The notes under the pieces were generated by a model that did not search any database, was not told the DNA's origin, and worked only from the letters and a program-made list of their open reading frames with translations. The translations under genes and the position numbers were made by a program. From Lentzea nigeriaca (GTDB lineage: Bacteria > Actinomycetota > Actinomycetes > Mycobacteriales > Pseudonocardiaceae): a DNA stretch of 64,000 bases. The stretch is from contig NZ_JAFBCX010000019.1 of assembly GCF_016907955.1 (NCBI RefSeq), positions 1 through 64,000 of the forward strand. Reading direction: 5' to 3'. Positions 35,661 through 44,498 of this stretch are shown piece after piece. Each line of letters begins with the position of its first letter. The stretch's first letter is position 1.

Positions 35661-37348
35661 CTCAGCGCACCCTCTTCCGCGCGGGCGACCCACTGGGCGA
35701 AGCGCTCGTCGGTTTCGCGCTGGGCAACGAAGTTCCGCACGACGCGCTCGACGTACTCGGGCAGCTCGCTCGCGGTGACCTTGTGGCCGCGCAGCTTGCG
35801 GCCGAAGCCCGCGTCGAGGCCGAGGCCGCCGCCGAGGTGCACCTGGAAGCCCTCGACCTGGTTGCCCTCGTCGTCCGTGACGATCTGGCCCTTGAGGCCG
35901 ATGTCCGCGGTCTGGATGCGGGCGCAGGAGTTGGGGCAGCCGTTGATGTGCACGGTGATCGGCGCCACACCGACAGCACTTTCAGTGATGTCCGCGAGGT
36001 TGGCCTCCAGCTTCGCGACGAGGTCGTTGGCGCGGGCCTTGGTCTCCACGATCGCGAGCTTGCAGAACTCGATACCGGTGCAGGCCATGACGCCCCGCCG
36101 CCACGGCGACGGCTCGGACTGCAGACCCAGCTTGGCGAGATCCGCCTGCAGCGTCTTGACCTCACCCTCCGGCACGTCCAGCACGACGATCTTCTGCTGG
36201 GGCGTGAGGCGGACCCGTGAGCTGCCGGCCCGCTCGACGATCTTCGCGACCTCGACCAGCGTGCTGCCGGACACGCGACCCGCGATCGGCGCCGCGCCGA
36301 CGTAGAACAGGCCGTCCTTCTGCCGATGCACGCCGATGTGATCACGTTGCTGGTTCAGGGTTTCCGGCGCCGGGCCGTCGAGCATCCTGCGCTTGAGGTA
36401 CTCGTCCTCCATGACCTGGCGGAACTTCTCCGGGCCCCAGTCGGCGACGAGGAACTTGATGCGCGCGCGGTGCCGCAGCCTGCGGTAGCCGTAGTCACGG
36501 AAGACGCTGATGACGGCTTCCCACACGTCCGGCACCTCTTCGAGCGGCACCCAGACGCCGATTCGCTTGCCCAGCATGGGGTTCGTGGACAGGCCGCCGC
36601 CGACCCAGAGGTCGAAGCCGGGTCCGTGCTCGGGGTGGTCGACGCCGACGAACGCGACGTCGTGGATCTCGTGCGCGACGTCCTGCAGACCGGAGATCGC
36701 GGTCTTGAACTTGCGCGGCAGGTTGGAGAACCGCGGGTCGCCGATGTAGCGCTCGAGGATGACGTCGATCGCCGGCTGCCCGTTGATGATCTCGTCCTCG
36801 GCGATGCCCGCGACCGGCGAGCCGAGGATGACGCGCGGGCTGTCGCCGCACGCCTCCATCGTGGTGAGGCCGACGTCTTCGAGCTTCTGCCAGATCGTGG
36901 GAACGTCCTCGATCCGGATCCAGTGGTACTGGATGTTCTGCCGGTCGGTGATGTCCGCGGTGTCACGCGCGTACGTCTGCGAGATCTCACCGAGGACGGT
37001 CAGCTGCTGCGTGGTGAGCGCACCGCCGTCGCTGCGCACGCGCATCATGAAGTACTCGTCGTCCAGCTCTTCCGGCTCGAGCGTGGCCGTGCGGCCGCCG
37101 TCGATGCCGGGCTTGCGCTGGGTGTAGAGGCCGTACCACCGGAATCGTCCGCGCAGGTCAGCGGGGTCGATGGAGTCGAAGCCCCGGTGGGCGTAGATGT
37201 TCTCGATGCGGGCGCGGACGTTGAGCGGGTTGTCGTCCTTCTTGCTCCGCTCGTTGGGGTTCAGCGGCTCTCGGTAGCCGAGCGCCCACTGCCCCTCGCC
37301 GCGACGCTGCTTGGCGCGCGGTGACGTCTGCGGCGGGACCATCGCCAT
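35657..37348 (-). CDS. sir: Ferredoxin-dependent sulfite reductase
   Basis: 563 residues. The two-fold sulfite/nitrite reductase architecture is clear, with the [4Fe-4S]-siroheme cysteines in ACTGIEFCK (~425) and NGCPNSCAR (~465). The actinobacterial SirA/NirA features RWYGLYTQRKPG and EACGDSPR are present; in mycobacterial SirA a Tyr and a Cys in these regions are cross-linked near the siroheme. It reduces sulfite to sulfide. First structural gene of the operon, 104 nt downstream of the leader peptide. Confidence 0.94.
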   Translation of the reverse strand: MAMVPPQTSPRAKQRRGEGQWALGYREPLNPNERSKKDDNPLNVRARIENIYAHRGFDSIDPADLRGRFRWYGLYTQRKPGIDGGRTATLEPEELDDEYFMMRVRSDGGALTTQQLTVLGEISQTYARDTADITDRQNIQYHWIRIEDVPTIWQKLEDVGLTTMEACGDSPRVILGSPVAGIAEDEIINGQPAIDVILERYIGDPRFSNLPRKFKTAISGLQDVAHEIHDVAFVGVDHPEHGPGFDLWVGGGLSTNPMLGKRIGVWVPLEEVPDVWEAVISVFRDYGYRRLRHRARIKFLVADWGPEKFRQVMEDEYLKRRMLDGPAPETLNQQRDHIGVHRQKDGLFYVGAAPIAGRVSGSTLVEVAKIVERAGSSRVRLTPQQKIVVLDVPEGEVKTLQADLAKLGLQSEPSPWRRGVMACTGIEFCKLAIVETKARANDLVAKLEANLADITESAVGVAPITVHINGCPNSCARIQTADIGLKGQIVTDDEGNQVEGFQVHLGGGLGLDAGFGRKLRGHKVTASELPEYVERVVRNFVAQRETDERFAQWVARAEEGALR

Positions 37349-37452
37349 CCTCCGGGGTTTCGAGGCGCCGAGTGCGCATGCGAGCCCAGAGGTGCTTGTG
37401 GTGGGGGCCTCGTCAGCGCACCAAGCGCCGACGGGAACAAATCAGCGCGTGG

Positions 37453-37539
37453 TTATGCCGTGCGACGGCACATCGCGCTGGAAACACGACGGAAGTCGAC
37501 GTGGCGGCGGGCCACGAGGCGAACTCCAGTCGAAGGCAT
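37453..37539 (-). promoter_or_regulatory. Leader peptide ORF upstream of sulfur operon (28 codons)
   Basis: A minus-strand ORF from ATG 37539 to TAA 37453 encodes a 28-residue peptide containing LVARRHVDFRRVSSAMCRR. This matches the short actinobacterial leader peptides (pattern RRHVD..R(V/I)SSA.CR) found before sulfur and related assimilation genes. Known family: Cys-containing upstream ORFs in actinobacteria mediate cysteine-responsive attenuation. Here a single Cys lies four codons before the stop. It ends 104 nt before the sir start. No strong RBS is seen before its ATG. Confidence 0.85.
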
Positions 37540-37711
37540 GCGACCAGTGTGCCTGGCGTCCAGAGCATGGTCCACCGCCAACCGAATGCTGGGATTCTCC
37601 AGGGGAAGTTGACATCATCGGCCGGTTTCGCTCAGTGATGATTCTGTCACCGACAGATACTTCTCCTGGTCGGACACCGCCATCCGGGTCCTGTGGTGGA
37701 CACTAGCTGTC

Positions 37712-38920
37712 ATGCCCTCCGCTTTGCCCGAAGGCGAGCCCGCGCCCGCCGACGGTTCGCTTCCCGCGTCCGCTCTCGCCGCAGTCGGCACCCGTCCGTT
37801 CGGCATCTACGTGCACGTGCCGTTCTGCGCGACCCGCTGCGGATACTGCGACTTCAACACCTACACGCCGGGTGAGCTGGGCTCGTCCGCCTCGCCCGAG
37901 TCGTGGCTGGAGGGCCTGCGCCGTGAGCTGGATCTCGCGGCCTCCGTGCTGGGCACCGCTCCCGCCGCCTCGACCGTCTTCGTCGGCGGCGGCACCCCCT
38001 CGCTGCTGGGTGCCTCCGGCCTGACTGATGTAGTGGACGCGGTACATCAGTCGTTCGGCCTAGCCCCGGACGCCGAGGTGACGACGGAGTCCAACCCGGA
38101 GTCGACGTCGCCGTCGTTCTTCGCCGACATCCGGAATGCGGGATACACGCGGGTGTCGCTCGGCATGCAGTCGGCAGCCCGCCACGTCCTGCGGATCCTG
38201 GACCGCAAGCACACCCCCGGCCGCCCGGTCGACGCCGCCCGCGAGGCCCGCGCCGCGGGCTTCGACCACGTCAACCTCGACCTGATCTATGGCACACCGG
38301 GGGAGCAGCCGGCTGATCTGATGACTTCGCTCGACGCCGTTCTCGACGCGGGCGTCGACCACGTCTCGGCGTACGCGCTGATCGTGGAGGACGGCACCGG
38401 CCTGGCCCGGCGCATCCGCCGCGGCGATCTCCCGATGCCGGACGACGACGTCCTCGCGTCGTCCTACGAGATGGTCGACTCGGTGCTGAGCGGCGCCGGC
38501 TTCTCCTGGTACGAGGTCTCCAACTGGGCCACCTCGGAGGCAGCCCGGTGCCGGCACAACGTCCTGTACTGGAAGGGCGCCGACTGGTGGGGTTTCGGCC
38601 CCGGCGCGCACAGCCACGTCGGCGGCGTCCGGTTCTGGAACGTGAAGCACCCGGCGCGCTACTCGTCCCTGCTCGCCGAGGGCAAGTCGCCCGCCGCCGG
38701 GCGCGAGGTCCTGTCGGACGAGGACCGCCGCGTCGAGCGCGTCCTGCTGGAGCTGCGCCTGGCCGAGGGTCTGCCCACTGATGTATTGGATATCGCCGGG
38801 CGCGAGGAGGCGCGATCGGCCATCGCCGATGGCCTACTCGAACCGCTGGACGACCGCTGCGTGCTGACGGATCGGGGACGCCTGCTCGCCGACGCGGTCG
38901 TCAGGCGCCTGCTGCCCTGA
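37712..38920 (+). CDS. hemW: Radical SAM heme chaperone HemW
   Basis: 402 residues. The radical-SAM cluster motif CATRCGYCDFNTY has the CxxxCxxC order. HemN/HemW segments FGIYVHVPFC, FVGGGTPSLL, TTESNPES, RVSLGMQSAARHVLRILDRKHTP and DLIYGTPGEQ follow. It lacks the residues of true coproporphyrinogen oxidase at the N-terminus, so heme-chaperone activity is more likely. Two short palindromic motifs lie within the gene (38023-38052 and 38777-38794). Confidence 0.92.
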   Translation: MPSALPEGEPAPADGSLPASALAAVGTRPFGIYVHVPFCATRCGYCDFNTYTPGELGSSASPESWLEGLRRELDLAASVLGTAPAASTVFVGGGTPSLLGASGLTDVVDAVHQSFGLAPDAEVTTESNPESTSPSFFADIRNAGYTRVSLGMQSAARHVLRILDRKHTPGRPVDAAREARAAGFDHVNLDLIYGTPGEQPADLMTSLDAVLDAGVDHVSAYALIVEDGTGLARRIRRGDLPMPDDDVLASSYEMVDSVLSGAGFSWYEVSNWATSEAARCRHNVLYWKGADWWGFGPGAHSHVGGVRFWNVKHPARYSSLLAEGKSPAAGREVLSDEDRRVERVLLELRLAEGLPTDVLDIAGREEARSAIADGLLEPLDDRCVLTDRGRLLADAVVRRLLP

Positions 38921-39331
38921 TCAACGAGCACGGATGTCGTGCTGGCTGCGCACCTCCGTGACGACGTGCCCGTGCTTGCGGTACGTCACGGTGGCCCACC
39001 ACAACCCGTCCGGACGTCTCGCCTCCTCCCAGACCAGGGTGCCGACCCACCACTCGTCGTCGCTCAGCACCAGGCAAGGCTTGTCCGCCGGCTGCGCTCC
39101 GCCGTGCCGTTCGAGCCACGCCGGCGCACAGCAGTAGTCGCAGGGCTGGAGCTGGCCGGGGCTCACGTCGGCCCAGCGCACCGGCACCACCTCGGGTGTG
39201 TCCTTGCCGATCAGCCGCAACCGGTTCTGCCCCTTCCGCAGCCACTCGCAGGCCGGATCGTTGTGGTAGGTCCGGCCGCCCTTCGCGCGCCAGCCCCGGT
39301 CGAGCACGCCGGGTGGCGGCTCCTCGTCCAC
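38921..39331 (-). CDS. Conserved hypothetical protein, 136 aa
   Basis: 136 residues from GTG 39331. Distinctive parts are GGRTYHNDPACEWLRKGQ and PGQLQPCDYCCAPAWLERHG; with the cysteines ACEW and CDYC this looks like a zinc-stabilised fold, related to small actinobacterial proteins with a YH.. CxxL pattern. The last third has WWVGTLVWEEARRPDGLWWATVTYR, a beta-hairpin segment. Function unknown. Stops one base from the hemW stop. Confidence 0.7.
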   Translation of the reverse strand: MDEEPPPGVLDRGWRAKGGRTYHNDPACEWLRKGQNRLRLIGKDTPEVVPVRWADVSPGQLQPCDYCCAPAWLERHGGAQPADKPCLVLSDDEWWVGTLVWEEARRPDGLWWATVTYRKHGHVVTEVRSQHDIRAR

Positions 39332-39507
39332 CGTGGTCCCCCTCTTCGTCCAGGTGGTTTGGACCCTAGCGACCACCACCGACAAAAACGGGGGCCGTTC
39401 GGGTCAGGCAGAACTTGAGTCCCGGTTCAGCAACGGAGCAGAGCTGGCTCCCAGCAGGAAATCGCCTGGGTAAACTCGGGAGTAGCGGACACGGAGGTGA
39501 AACAGCG

Positions 39508-40530
39508 GTGAACGCCGATGAGCGTCGGTTCGAGGTGCTGCGCGCCATCGTTGCCGACTACGTGTCCAACCAGGAGCCCGTCGGGTCGAAGGCCCTGGTG
39601 GAGCGGCACAACCTGGGTGTGTCGAGCGCGACCGTGCGCAACGACATGGCCGCGCTGGAGGACGAGGGCTACATCGCCCAGCCGCACACCAGTGCAGGGC
39701 GCGTGCCGACGGACAAGGGCTACCGGCTCTTCGTCGACAAGCTGAGCGAGGTCAAGCCGCTCTCGCAGGCCGAGAAGCGGGCCATCCGCAGCTTCCTCGA
39801 CGGGGCGCTCGACCTCGACGACGTGATGCGCCGCAGCGTGCGGTTGCTCGCGCAGCTCACCAGGCAGGTCGCGGTGATCCAGGTGCCCACCCTGTCCCGC
39901 GCCGCCGTCCGTCACCTCGAAGTACTGCCGATCACGCCGTCACGGCTGATGCTCGTGCTGATCACCGACACCGGCCGGGTCGACCAGCGCATCGTCGAGC
40001 TGGGCGACGTGATCAGCGAGGACGACGTGGGACACCTGCGCGCCATGCTGAACCAGGCCATGGCGGGGCAGCGGTTGTCCGACGCCAGTGCCAAGGTCGC
40101 CGAGCTGCCCGACGAGGTGCGGCAGGACCTGCGCGACCCGATGCTGCGGGTCGCGACGGTGCTGATCGAGACGCTCGTCGAGCACCCGGAGGAGCGGCTC
40201 GTGCTCGGCGGCACCGCGAACCTCACCCGCAACGTCGCGGACTTCCCCGGTTCGCTGCGGCAGGTGCTGGAGGCGCTCGAGGAACAGGTGATCGTGCTCA
40301 AGCTGCTCGCCGCTTCCCGCGACCCCGGTCGCGTGCTGGTGCGCATCGGCGAGGAGAACGAGGCTGCTGAGATGCGCAGTACTTCGGTGGTGTCCATCGG
40401 TTACGGCAGCCGCGACAATCCGCTGGGAGGCCTCGGCGTCGTCGGACCCACGCGCATGGACTATCCCGGAACGATGGCGGCCGTGCGCGCGGTCGCCAAC
40501 TACGTCGGTGAGATCCTCACTGGTCGTTGA
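39508..40530 (+). CDS. hrcA: Heat-inducible transcription repressor HrcA
   Basis: 340 residues from GTG 39508 behind GGAGGTGA. N-terminal winged helix ([25 protein letters not shown] ... [18 protein letters not shown] ... [17 protein letters not shown]) and a GAF-like C-terminal domain. HrcA binds CIRCE operators and represses groE/dnaJ. I see no CIRCE (TTAGCACTC-N9-GAGTGCTAA) in the 170 nt upstream. dnaJ follows after 37 nt. Confidence 0.96.
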   Translation: MNADERRFEVLRAIVADYVSNQEPVGSKALVERHNLGVSSATVRNDMAALEDEGYIAQPHTSAGRVPTDKGYRLFVDKLSEVKPLSQAEKRAIRSFLDGALDLDDVMRRSVRLLAQLTRQVAVIQVPTLSRAAVRHLEVLPITPSRLMLVLITDTGRVDQRIVELGDVISEDDVGHLRAMLNQAMAGQRLSDASAKVAELPDEVRQDLRDPMLRVATVLIETLVEHPEERLVLGGTANLTRNVADFPGSLRQVLEALEEQVIVLKLLAASRDPGRVLVRIGEENEAAEMRSTSVVSIGYGSRDNPLGGLGVVGPTRMDYPGTMAAVRAVANYVGEILTGR

Positions 40531-40567
40531 AACAAGGAACGTCCCCCCGAGAACTTTGCTCTGAAAG

Positions 40568-41737
40568 ATGAAGACGAAAGCGAACAAGGTGGCCAGGGAT
40601 TACTACGGCATCCTCGGTGTCGCGCAGAACGCGACACAGGATGAGATCAAGCGCGCCTATCGCAAGCTCGCAAGGCAGCTGCACCCGGACGTCAATCCCA
40701 ACGAGGAGGCCCGCTTCAAGGAGGTCACGGCCGCCTACGAGGTGTTGTCGAACCCAGAGAAGCGCCGCATCGTCGACCTGGGCGGCGACCCGCTCGACTC
40801 GGGCGGCGGCGGACGCGCGGGCGGTGACCCGTTCGCGGGCTTCGGCCTCGGCGACATCATGGACGCGTTCTTCGGTGCCACGTCCGGCGGCGGACGCGGT
40901 CCGCGCAGCCGCGTGCAGCCCGGCTCCGACGCGCTGATCCGGCTCGACATGACGCTGGAGGAGTGCGCGGCGGGTGCCACCCGTGAGCTGACCGTCGACA
41001 CCGCGATCCTCTGCGACCGCTGCCACGGCGCCGGCACGTCCGGCGACTCCAAGCCGATCCGCTGCGACACGTGCAACGGCCGCGGTGAGGTCCAGTCGGT
41101 GCAGCGCTCGTTCCTCGGCCAGGTCGTGACGTCACGCCCGTGCCCGGTCTGCCGCGGCTACGGCGAGGTCATCCCCGACCCGTGCCAGCAGTGCAGCGGC
41201 GACGGCCGCGTCCGCTCGCGCCGCACGATCTCCGTGAACATCCCCGCCGGTGTCGCCGAGGGCATGCGCGTGCGCCTCGCGGGCCAGGGCGAGGTCGGTC
41301 CCGGCGGTGGCCCTGCGGGCGACCTCTACGTCGAGGTCGAGGAACAGCCGCACGAGATCTTCGAACGTGACGGCGCCGACCTGCACTGCGTCGTGCAGAT
41401 CCCGATGACGACGGCCGCACTGGGCGCCACCCTGCCGTTGAAGACGCTCGACGGCGAGGAAGACCTGCAGATCGACCCCGGCACGCAGCCGAACACGCAG
41501 CTGGTCCTCCCCGGCCGCGGCATGCCGAAGCTGCGCTCCACCGGTCGCGTCGACGGCCGCGGCGACCTGCACGTGCACCTCGATGTCGTCGTGCCCACGA
41601 AGCTCGACGCCGCCCAGGCCGCACTGCTGCGCGACCTGGCCGAGCTGCGCGGCGAGAGCGAGCCCTCGTTGTCCCACAACGGCAAGGGCGGCGGCGGGCT
41701 GTTCTCCCGCCTGCGTGCCTCGCGCGGCAACCGGTGA
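40568..41737 (+). CDS. dnaJ: Chaperone DnaJ (hrcA-linked copy)
   Basis: 389 residues. J domain with the HPD motif ([17 protein letters not shown]), Gly-rich segment [15 protein letters not shown], four zinc-knuckle repeats ([32 protein letters not shown]) and C-terminal substrate-binding domains. Co-chaperone of DnaK. By position it is the DnaJ2-type copy of actinobacteria. The rsmE start overlaps its stop by 4 nt. Confidence 0.97.
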   Translation: MKTKANKVARDYYGILGVAQNATQDEIKRAYRKLARQLHPDVNPNEEARFKEVTAAYEVLSNPEKRRIVDLGGDPLDSGGGGRAGGDPFAGFGLGDIMDAFFGATSGGGRGPRSRVQPGSDALIRLDMTLEECAAGATRELTVDTAILCDRCHGAGTSGDSKPIRCDTCNGRGEVQSVQRSFLGQVVTSRPCPVCRGYGEVIPDPCQQCSGDGRVRSRRTISVNIPAGVAEGMRVRLAGQGEVGPGGGPAGDLYVEVEEQPHEIFERDGADLHCVVQIPMTTAALGATLPLKTLDGEEDLQIDPGTQPNTQLVLPGRGMPKLRSTGRVDGRGDLHVHLDVVVPTKLDAAQAALLRDLAELRGESEPSLSHNGKGGGGLFSRLRASRGNR

Positions 41738-42465
41738 CCCTGCCGGTCTTCCTCGTTCCGGCGCTGCCGCCGGGTGAGGAGTTCGTGCTGGATGGTCCGG
41801 AAGGCCGCCACGCCGCGACCGTGAAGCGCCTGCGCGTGGGCGAGGAACTCGTGCTGTCCGACGGTTCCGGCACCCTCGTGCGGTGTGCGGTGGTGGCCGT
41901 GGAGCGGGACGCGTTGGCGCTGAAGGTGCTCGACCGCACGGTGGAGCCCGAGCCGTCGCCCCGCGTCGTGCTCGCGCAGGCGTTGGTGAAGGGCGACCGC
42001 GGTGAGCTCGCGGTCGAACTGGCCACCGAGGCCGGTGTGGACGGTGTGGTGCCGTGGCGCGCCGCCCGCTGCGTGGCGAAGTGGGAAGACGGCCCGCGCG
42101 GCGCGAAAGCGTTGGGGCGCTGGCGTTCCACGGTCCGCGAGGCGGCGAAGCAAGCCCGCCGCTCGCGGGTGCCCTTCGTCGACGAACCCGTGACCACGGC
42201 ACAGCTTTCCCAGCGCGTGTCGTCCTCGGCACTCACCCTCGTGTTGCACGAGAGCGCGACCGACCGACTGTCCGATGTCGACCTTCCCGAATCCGGAGAC
42301 GTGCTGCTCGTCGTCGGTCCCGAGGGCGGAATCACGCCCGACGAACTGGAAGCGTTGCGATCATCGGGCGCCCGGATCGTCCGATTGGGCCCAACTGTTC
42401 TGCGTGCATCTACCGCCGCCGCGGTTGCTCTCGGTGCGCTCGGGGTACTCACGTCCCGCTGGTGA
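41734..42465 (+). CDS. rsmE: 16S rRNA m3U1498 methyltransferase RsmE
   Basis: 243 residues from GTG 41734. PUA-like N-terminus ([21 protein letters not shown]) and SPOUT knot with [18 protein letters not shown] and [17 protein letters not shown], the RsmE signatures. Methylates U1498 of 16S rRNA. Part of the hrcA-dnaJ-rsmE operon. Confidence 0.95.
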   Translation: MTLPVFLVPALPPGEEFVLDGPEGRHAATVKRLRVGEELVLSDGSGTLVRCAVVAVERDALALKVLDRTVEPEPSPRVVLAQALVKGDRGELAVELATEAGVDGVVPWRAARCVAKWEDGPRGAKALGRWRSTVREAAKQARRSRVPFVDEPVTTAQLSQRVSSSALTLVLHESATDRLSDVDLPESGDVLLVVGPEGGITPDELEALRSSGARIVRLGPTVLRASTAAAVALGALGVLTSRW

Positions 42466-42602
42466 CCCAGTTCACTCACAAGGTGAACATCGGATGGATT
42501 GGCTTGACGGAAGTTGTAGCGAACCCCAGGCCGTTGGGGTTACTCTAGTTGCAGAGGGGCTCAATTGGTCTAGCCGTAAACGGAGTAGACAGTTAGGCCT
42601 TT

Positions 42603-42804
42603 CTGACCAAGGACTCGCCGGACACCTCCCCCCTCGGTCCGGCGTCGGCGCCTCGCGGCGAAGCGACCCCCAGGCTTCGGACCGCGAGGCGCCCCTTTTG
42701 GTTTGGGCGCACCTGCTCGGCGCTGGCGCGCCTTCGCCGGTGGCCCAAAAGGGTGTCTTTTGGGGGCCAAGCCCCCACACCCCAGCCGGGGGCTCCGCCC
42801 CCGG
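42603..42804. repeat. Intergenic block of nested inverted repeats
   Basis: The 444-nt gap between rsmE and the hydrolase gene holds no supported gene. It contains successive inverted repeats: GGCGCCTCGCGG (42647-42658)/CCGCGAGGCGCC (42682-42693) extended by GGTCCG/CGGACC, CCCTTTTGG (~42693-42701)/CCAAAAGGG (42745-42753), TGGGGGC/GCCCCCA (42761-42777), and CCGGGGGC-TCC-GCCCCCGG (42786-42804). Any one could terminate rsmE transcription; together they look like a repeated intergenic element of the kind common in large actinomycete genomes. Confidence 0.7.
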
Positions 42805-42909
42805 ACCCCGGCCGGCTCGGCGCTTCGCGCCATCGCGGCCTATCCCATCCTTCTTTTTGTGCCTCGTTGTCTTCGGGTCTGTTTTCGTTGTGTCGCGTAG
42901 GTTCTGCGT

Positions 42910-43569
42910 GTGCAGCGGATTGCTTACGGTGAGCACCCCAGTCAGTTCGGCGAGCTCTACGTTCCCGATGGTGTTGCTGAGGGTGCTGTTGTCGTTATCC
43001 ACGGTGGTTTTTGGCATCAGCGGTACGGGTTGGAGCTTGGGCGGCCCCTCGCGGAAGTGCTTGTGGGGGACGGGTTTGCCGTTTGGAACATCGAATATCG
43101 GCGCGTTGGTGGTGGTGGCGGTGGATGGCCGCAGACCGGTGAGGACGTGTTGGCTGCCATTGAGGCTGTCGATGTCGGGCCCGTTGTGACGCTGGGGCAC
43201 AGCGCTGGCGGGCATCTCGCTGTGTGGGCGGCCAAGCACAGCGAGCGAGTGGTCGGAGCTGTGGCACAGGCGGCGGTGCTCGACTTCACCCAGCACATCA
43301 CGGCCAGGGCGCTGGAGTTGTGTTCGGAGGAGCAGTTCGCAGAGGCATCGCCGGCCGCGCTGGTACCCATCGGCAAGCCGGTGATCTGCGTGCACGGTGA
43401 TCTCGACGAGGACGTTCCGGTCGAGCAGAGCGTCGATTTCTGCGCCGTGGAACCACAGGCGGAGCTCGACGTGGTGAAAGGCGCCGGGCACATGGACATG
43501 ATCACGCCGGGCACCGAGTCGTGGGAGAGGTGTCGCCGGGCGGTCGTTCGGCTTGCGCGCGGCTGCTAG
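42910..43569 (+). CDS. Alpha/beta hydrolase (esterase/lipase type)
   Basis: 219 residues from GTG 42910. Oxyanion motif VVVIHGGFWHQRYG, nucleophile elbow LGHSAGGHLAVWA, catalytic Asp in HGDLDEDVPVEQS and His in GAGHMDMI. The HGGFW motif and small size are typical of the kynurenine formamidase/BD-FAE branch. Codon use and third-position GC look lower than in neighbours at the 5' end. Followed after 9 nt by a TetR gene. Confidence 0.88.
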   Translation: MQRIAYGEHPSQFGELYVPDGVAEGAVVVIHGGFWHQRYGLELGRPLAEVLVGDGFAVWNIEYRRVGGGGGGWPQTGEDVLAAIEAVDVGPVVTLGHSAGGHLAVWAAKHSERVVGAVAQAAVLDFTQHITARALELCSEEQFAEASPAALVPIGKPVICVHGDLDEDVPVEQSVDFCAVEPQAELDVVKGAGHMDMITPGTESWERCRRAVVRLARGC

Positions 43570-43578
43570 AAAGGGCCG

Positions 43579-44169
43579 GTGCCGAAGGTTGTCGACCACG
43601 AGGAACGTCGCCGCGAACTGGCCGAGGCCGTGTGGCGCATCGTGCAACGGGACGGGATCGACCACGCGTCGGTGCGTGCCGTCGCCGCCGAGTCCGGGTG
43701 GTCCAGCGGCTCGTTGCGGCACTACTTCCCCACGCAGGACTCGTTGCTGGGGTTCGCGATGGAGCTCGCGTACCGGCGGTTCCTCGCGCGGCTCGAGAGG
43801 ATCGATGACTCGCTCGGCAACCGGGAACTGGTGAGAGCCGTCGCGCACGAGATGCTCGCGCTGGACGAGGAACGGCGGGTCGAGGCCGCCGTGCTGTTGT
43901 CGTTCCTGCCGCGGGCGTTGGTGGAGCCGTCGTTGCACGAGTTGGAGCGTTACGGCACGCGACAGGTCTACGGCGAGCTCGCTCGGGTGCTCACGGACGC
44001 CCAGGAGGCGGGGGAGCTGCGGGACGGTGTCGTGCCGATCAAAGCGGCGCGGCGCACTCTCGTGCTGATCGACGGGCTCAACATCCACCACCAGCTCGGG
44101 CCGGAGGAGCTGACGGTGGACGACATGATCGAGGCCGTCGACGAGCACCTCGACCGGTTGTTCGCCTAG
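43579..44169 (+). CDS. TetR-family transcriptional regulator
   Basis: 196 residues from GTG 43579. N-terminal HTH: RRRELAEAVWRIVQRDGIDHASVRAVAAESGWSSGSLRHYFPTQDSLL pattern. The C-terminal ligand domain is TetR_C-like, unspecific. It may regulate the hydrolase 9 nt upstream, or the small HIT gene that follows 11 nt later. Confidence 0.93.
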   Translation: MPKVVDHEERRRELAEAVWRIVQRDGIDHASVRAVAAESGWSSGSLRHYFPTQDSLLGFAMELAYRRFLARLERIDDSLGNRELVRAVAHEMLALDEERRVEAAVLLSFLPRALVEPSLHELERYGTRQVYGELARVLTDAQEAGELRDGVVPIKAARRTLVLIDGLNIHHQLGPEELTVDDMIEAVDEHLDRLFA

Positions 44170-44180
44170 CGTCTTCAGGC

Positions 44181-44498
44181 ATGTCCTGTTTGTTCTGCCG
44201 GATCGTCGACGGGGAGATCCCCGCGACGGTCGTGCACGAGACCAAGACGACTGTCGCCTTCCGCGACATCCGCCCCAAGGCACCGGTGCACGTGCTGGTC
44301 ATCCCGCGCGAGCACGTGCCGAACGCCGTCGACCTCACCGGTGAGCAGCTCGGCGACCTCTTCGCCGCCGCGAAGGAGGTCGCCGAGGCCGAAGGTGTCT
44401 CGGAGACCGGCTACCGGCTGGTGTTCAACACCGGGCCCGACAGCGGGCAGGAGGTCTTCCACGCGCACCTGCACGTGCTCGGCGGCAGAAAGCTCTAG
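44181..44498 (+). CDS. HIT-family nucleotide hydrolase (HinT-like)
   Basis: 105 residues. CLFCRIVDGEIPATVVHE start, YRLVFNTGPDSGQEVFHAHLHVLGG end, with the histidine triad HAHLHV intact. HinT proteins hydrolyse AMP-amidates. Its stop shares CTAG with the convergent acetyltransferase gene. Confidence 0.95.
   Translation: MSCLFCRIVDGEIPATVVHETKTTVAFRDIRPKAPVHVLVIPREHVPNAVDLTGEQLGDLFAAAKEVAEAEGVSETGYRLVFNTGPDSGQEVFHAHLHVLGGRKL

Noticed and set aside
37609-37642. TTGACA-like -35 upstream of hemW
   Set aside because: TTGACA at 37609 has no acceptable -10 at 16-19 bp spacing, so I did not list a promoter.
39340-39507. CIRCE operator expected upstream of hrcA
   Set aside because: No TTAGCACTC-N9-GAGTGCTAA or near match was found before hrcA. 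The only inverted repeats there are short and unlike CIRCE.
42570-42833. Small open frames in the rsmE-hydrolase spacer
   Set aside because: They consist of Pro/Gly/Arg-rich sequence generated by the inverted repeats, without RBS or conserved residues.
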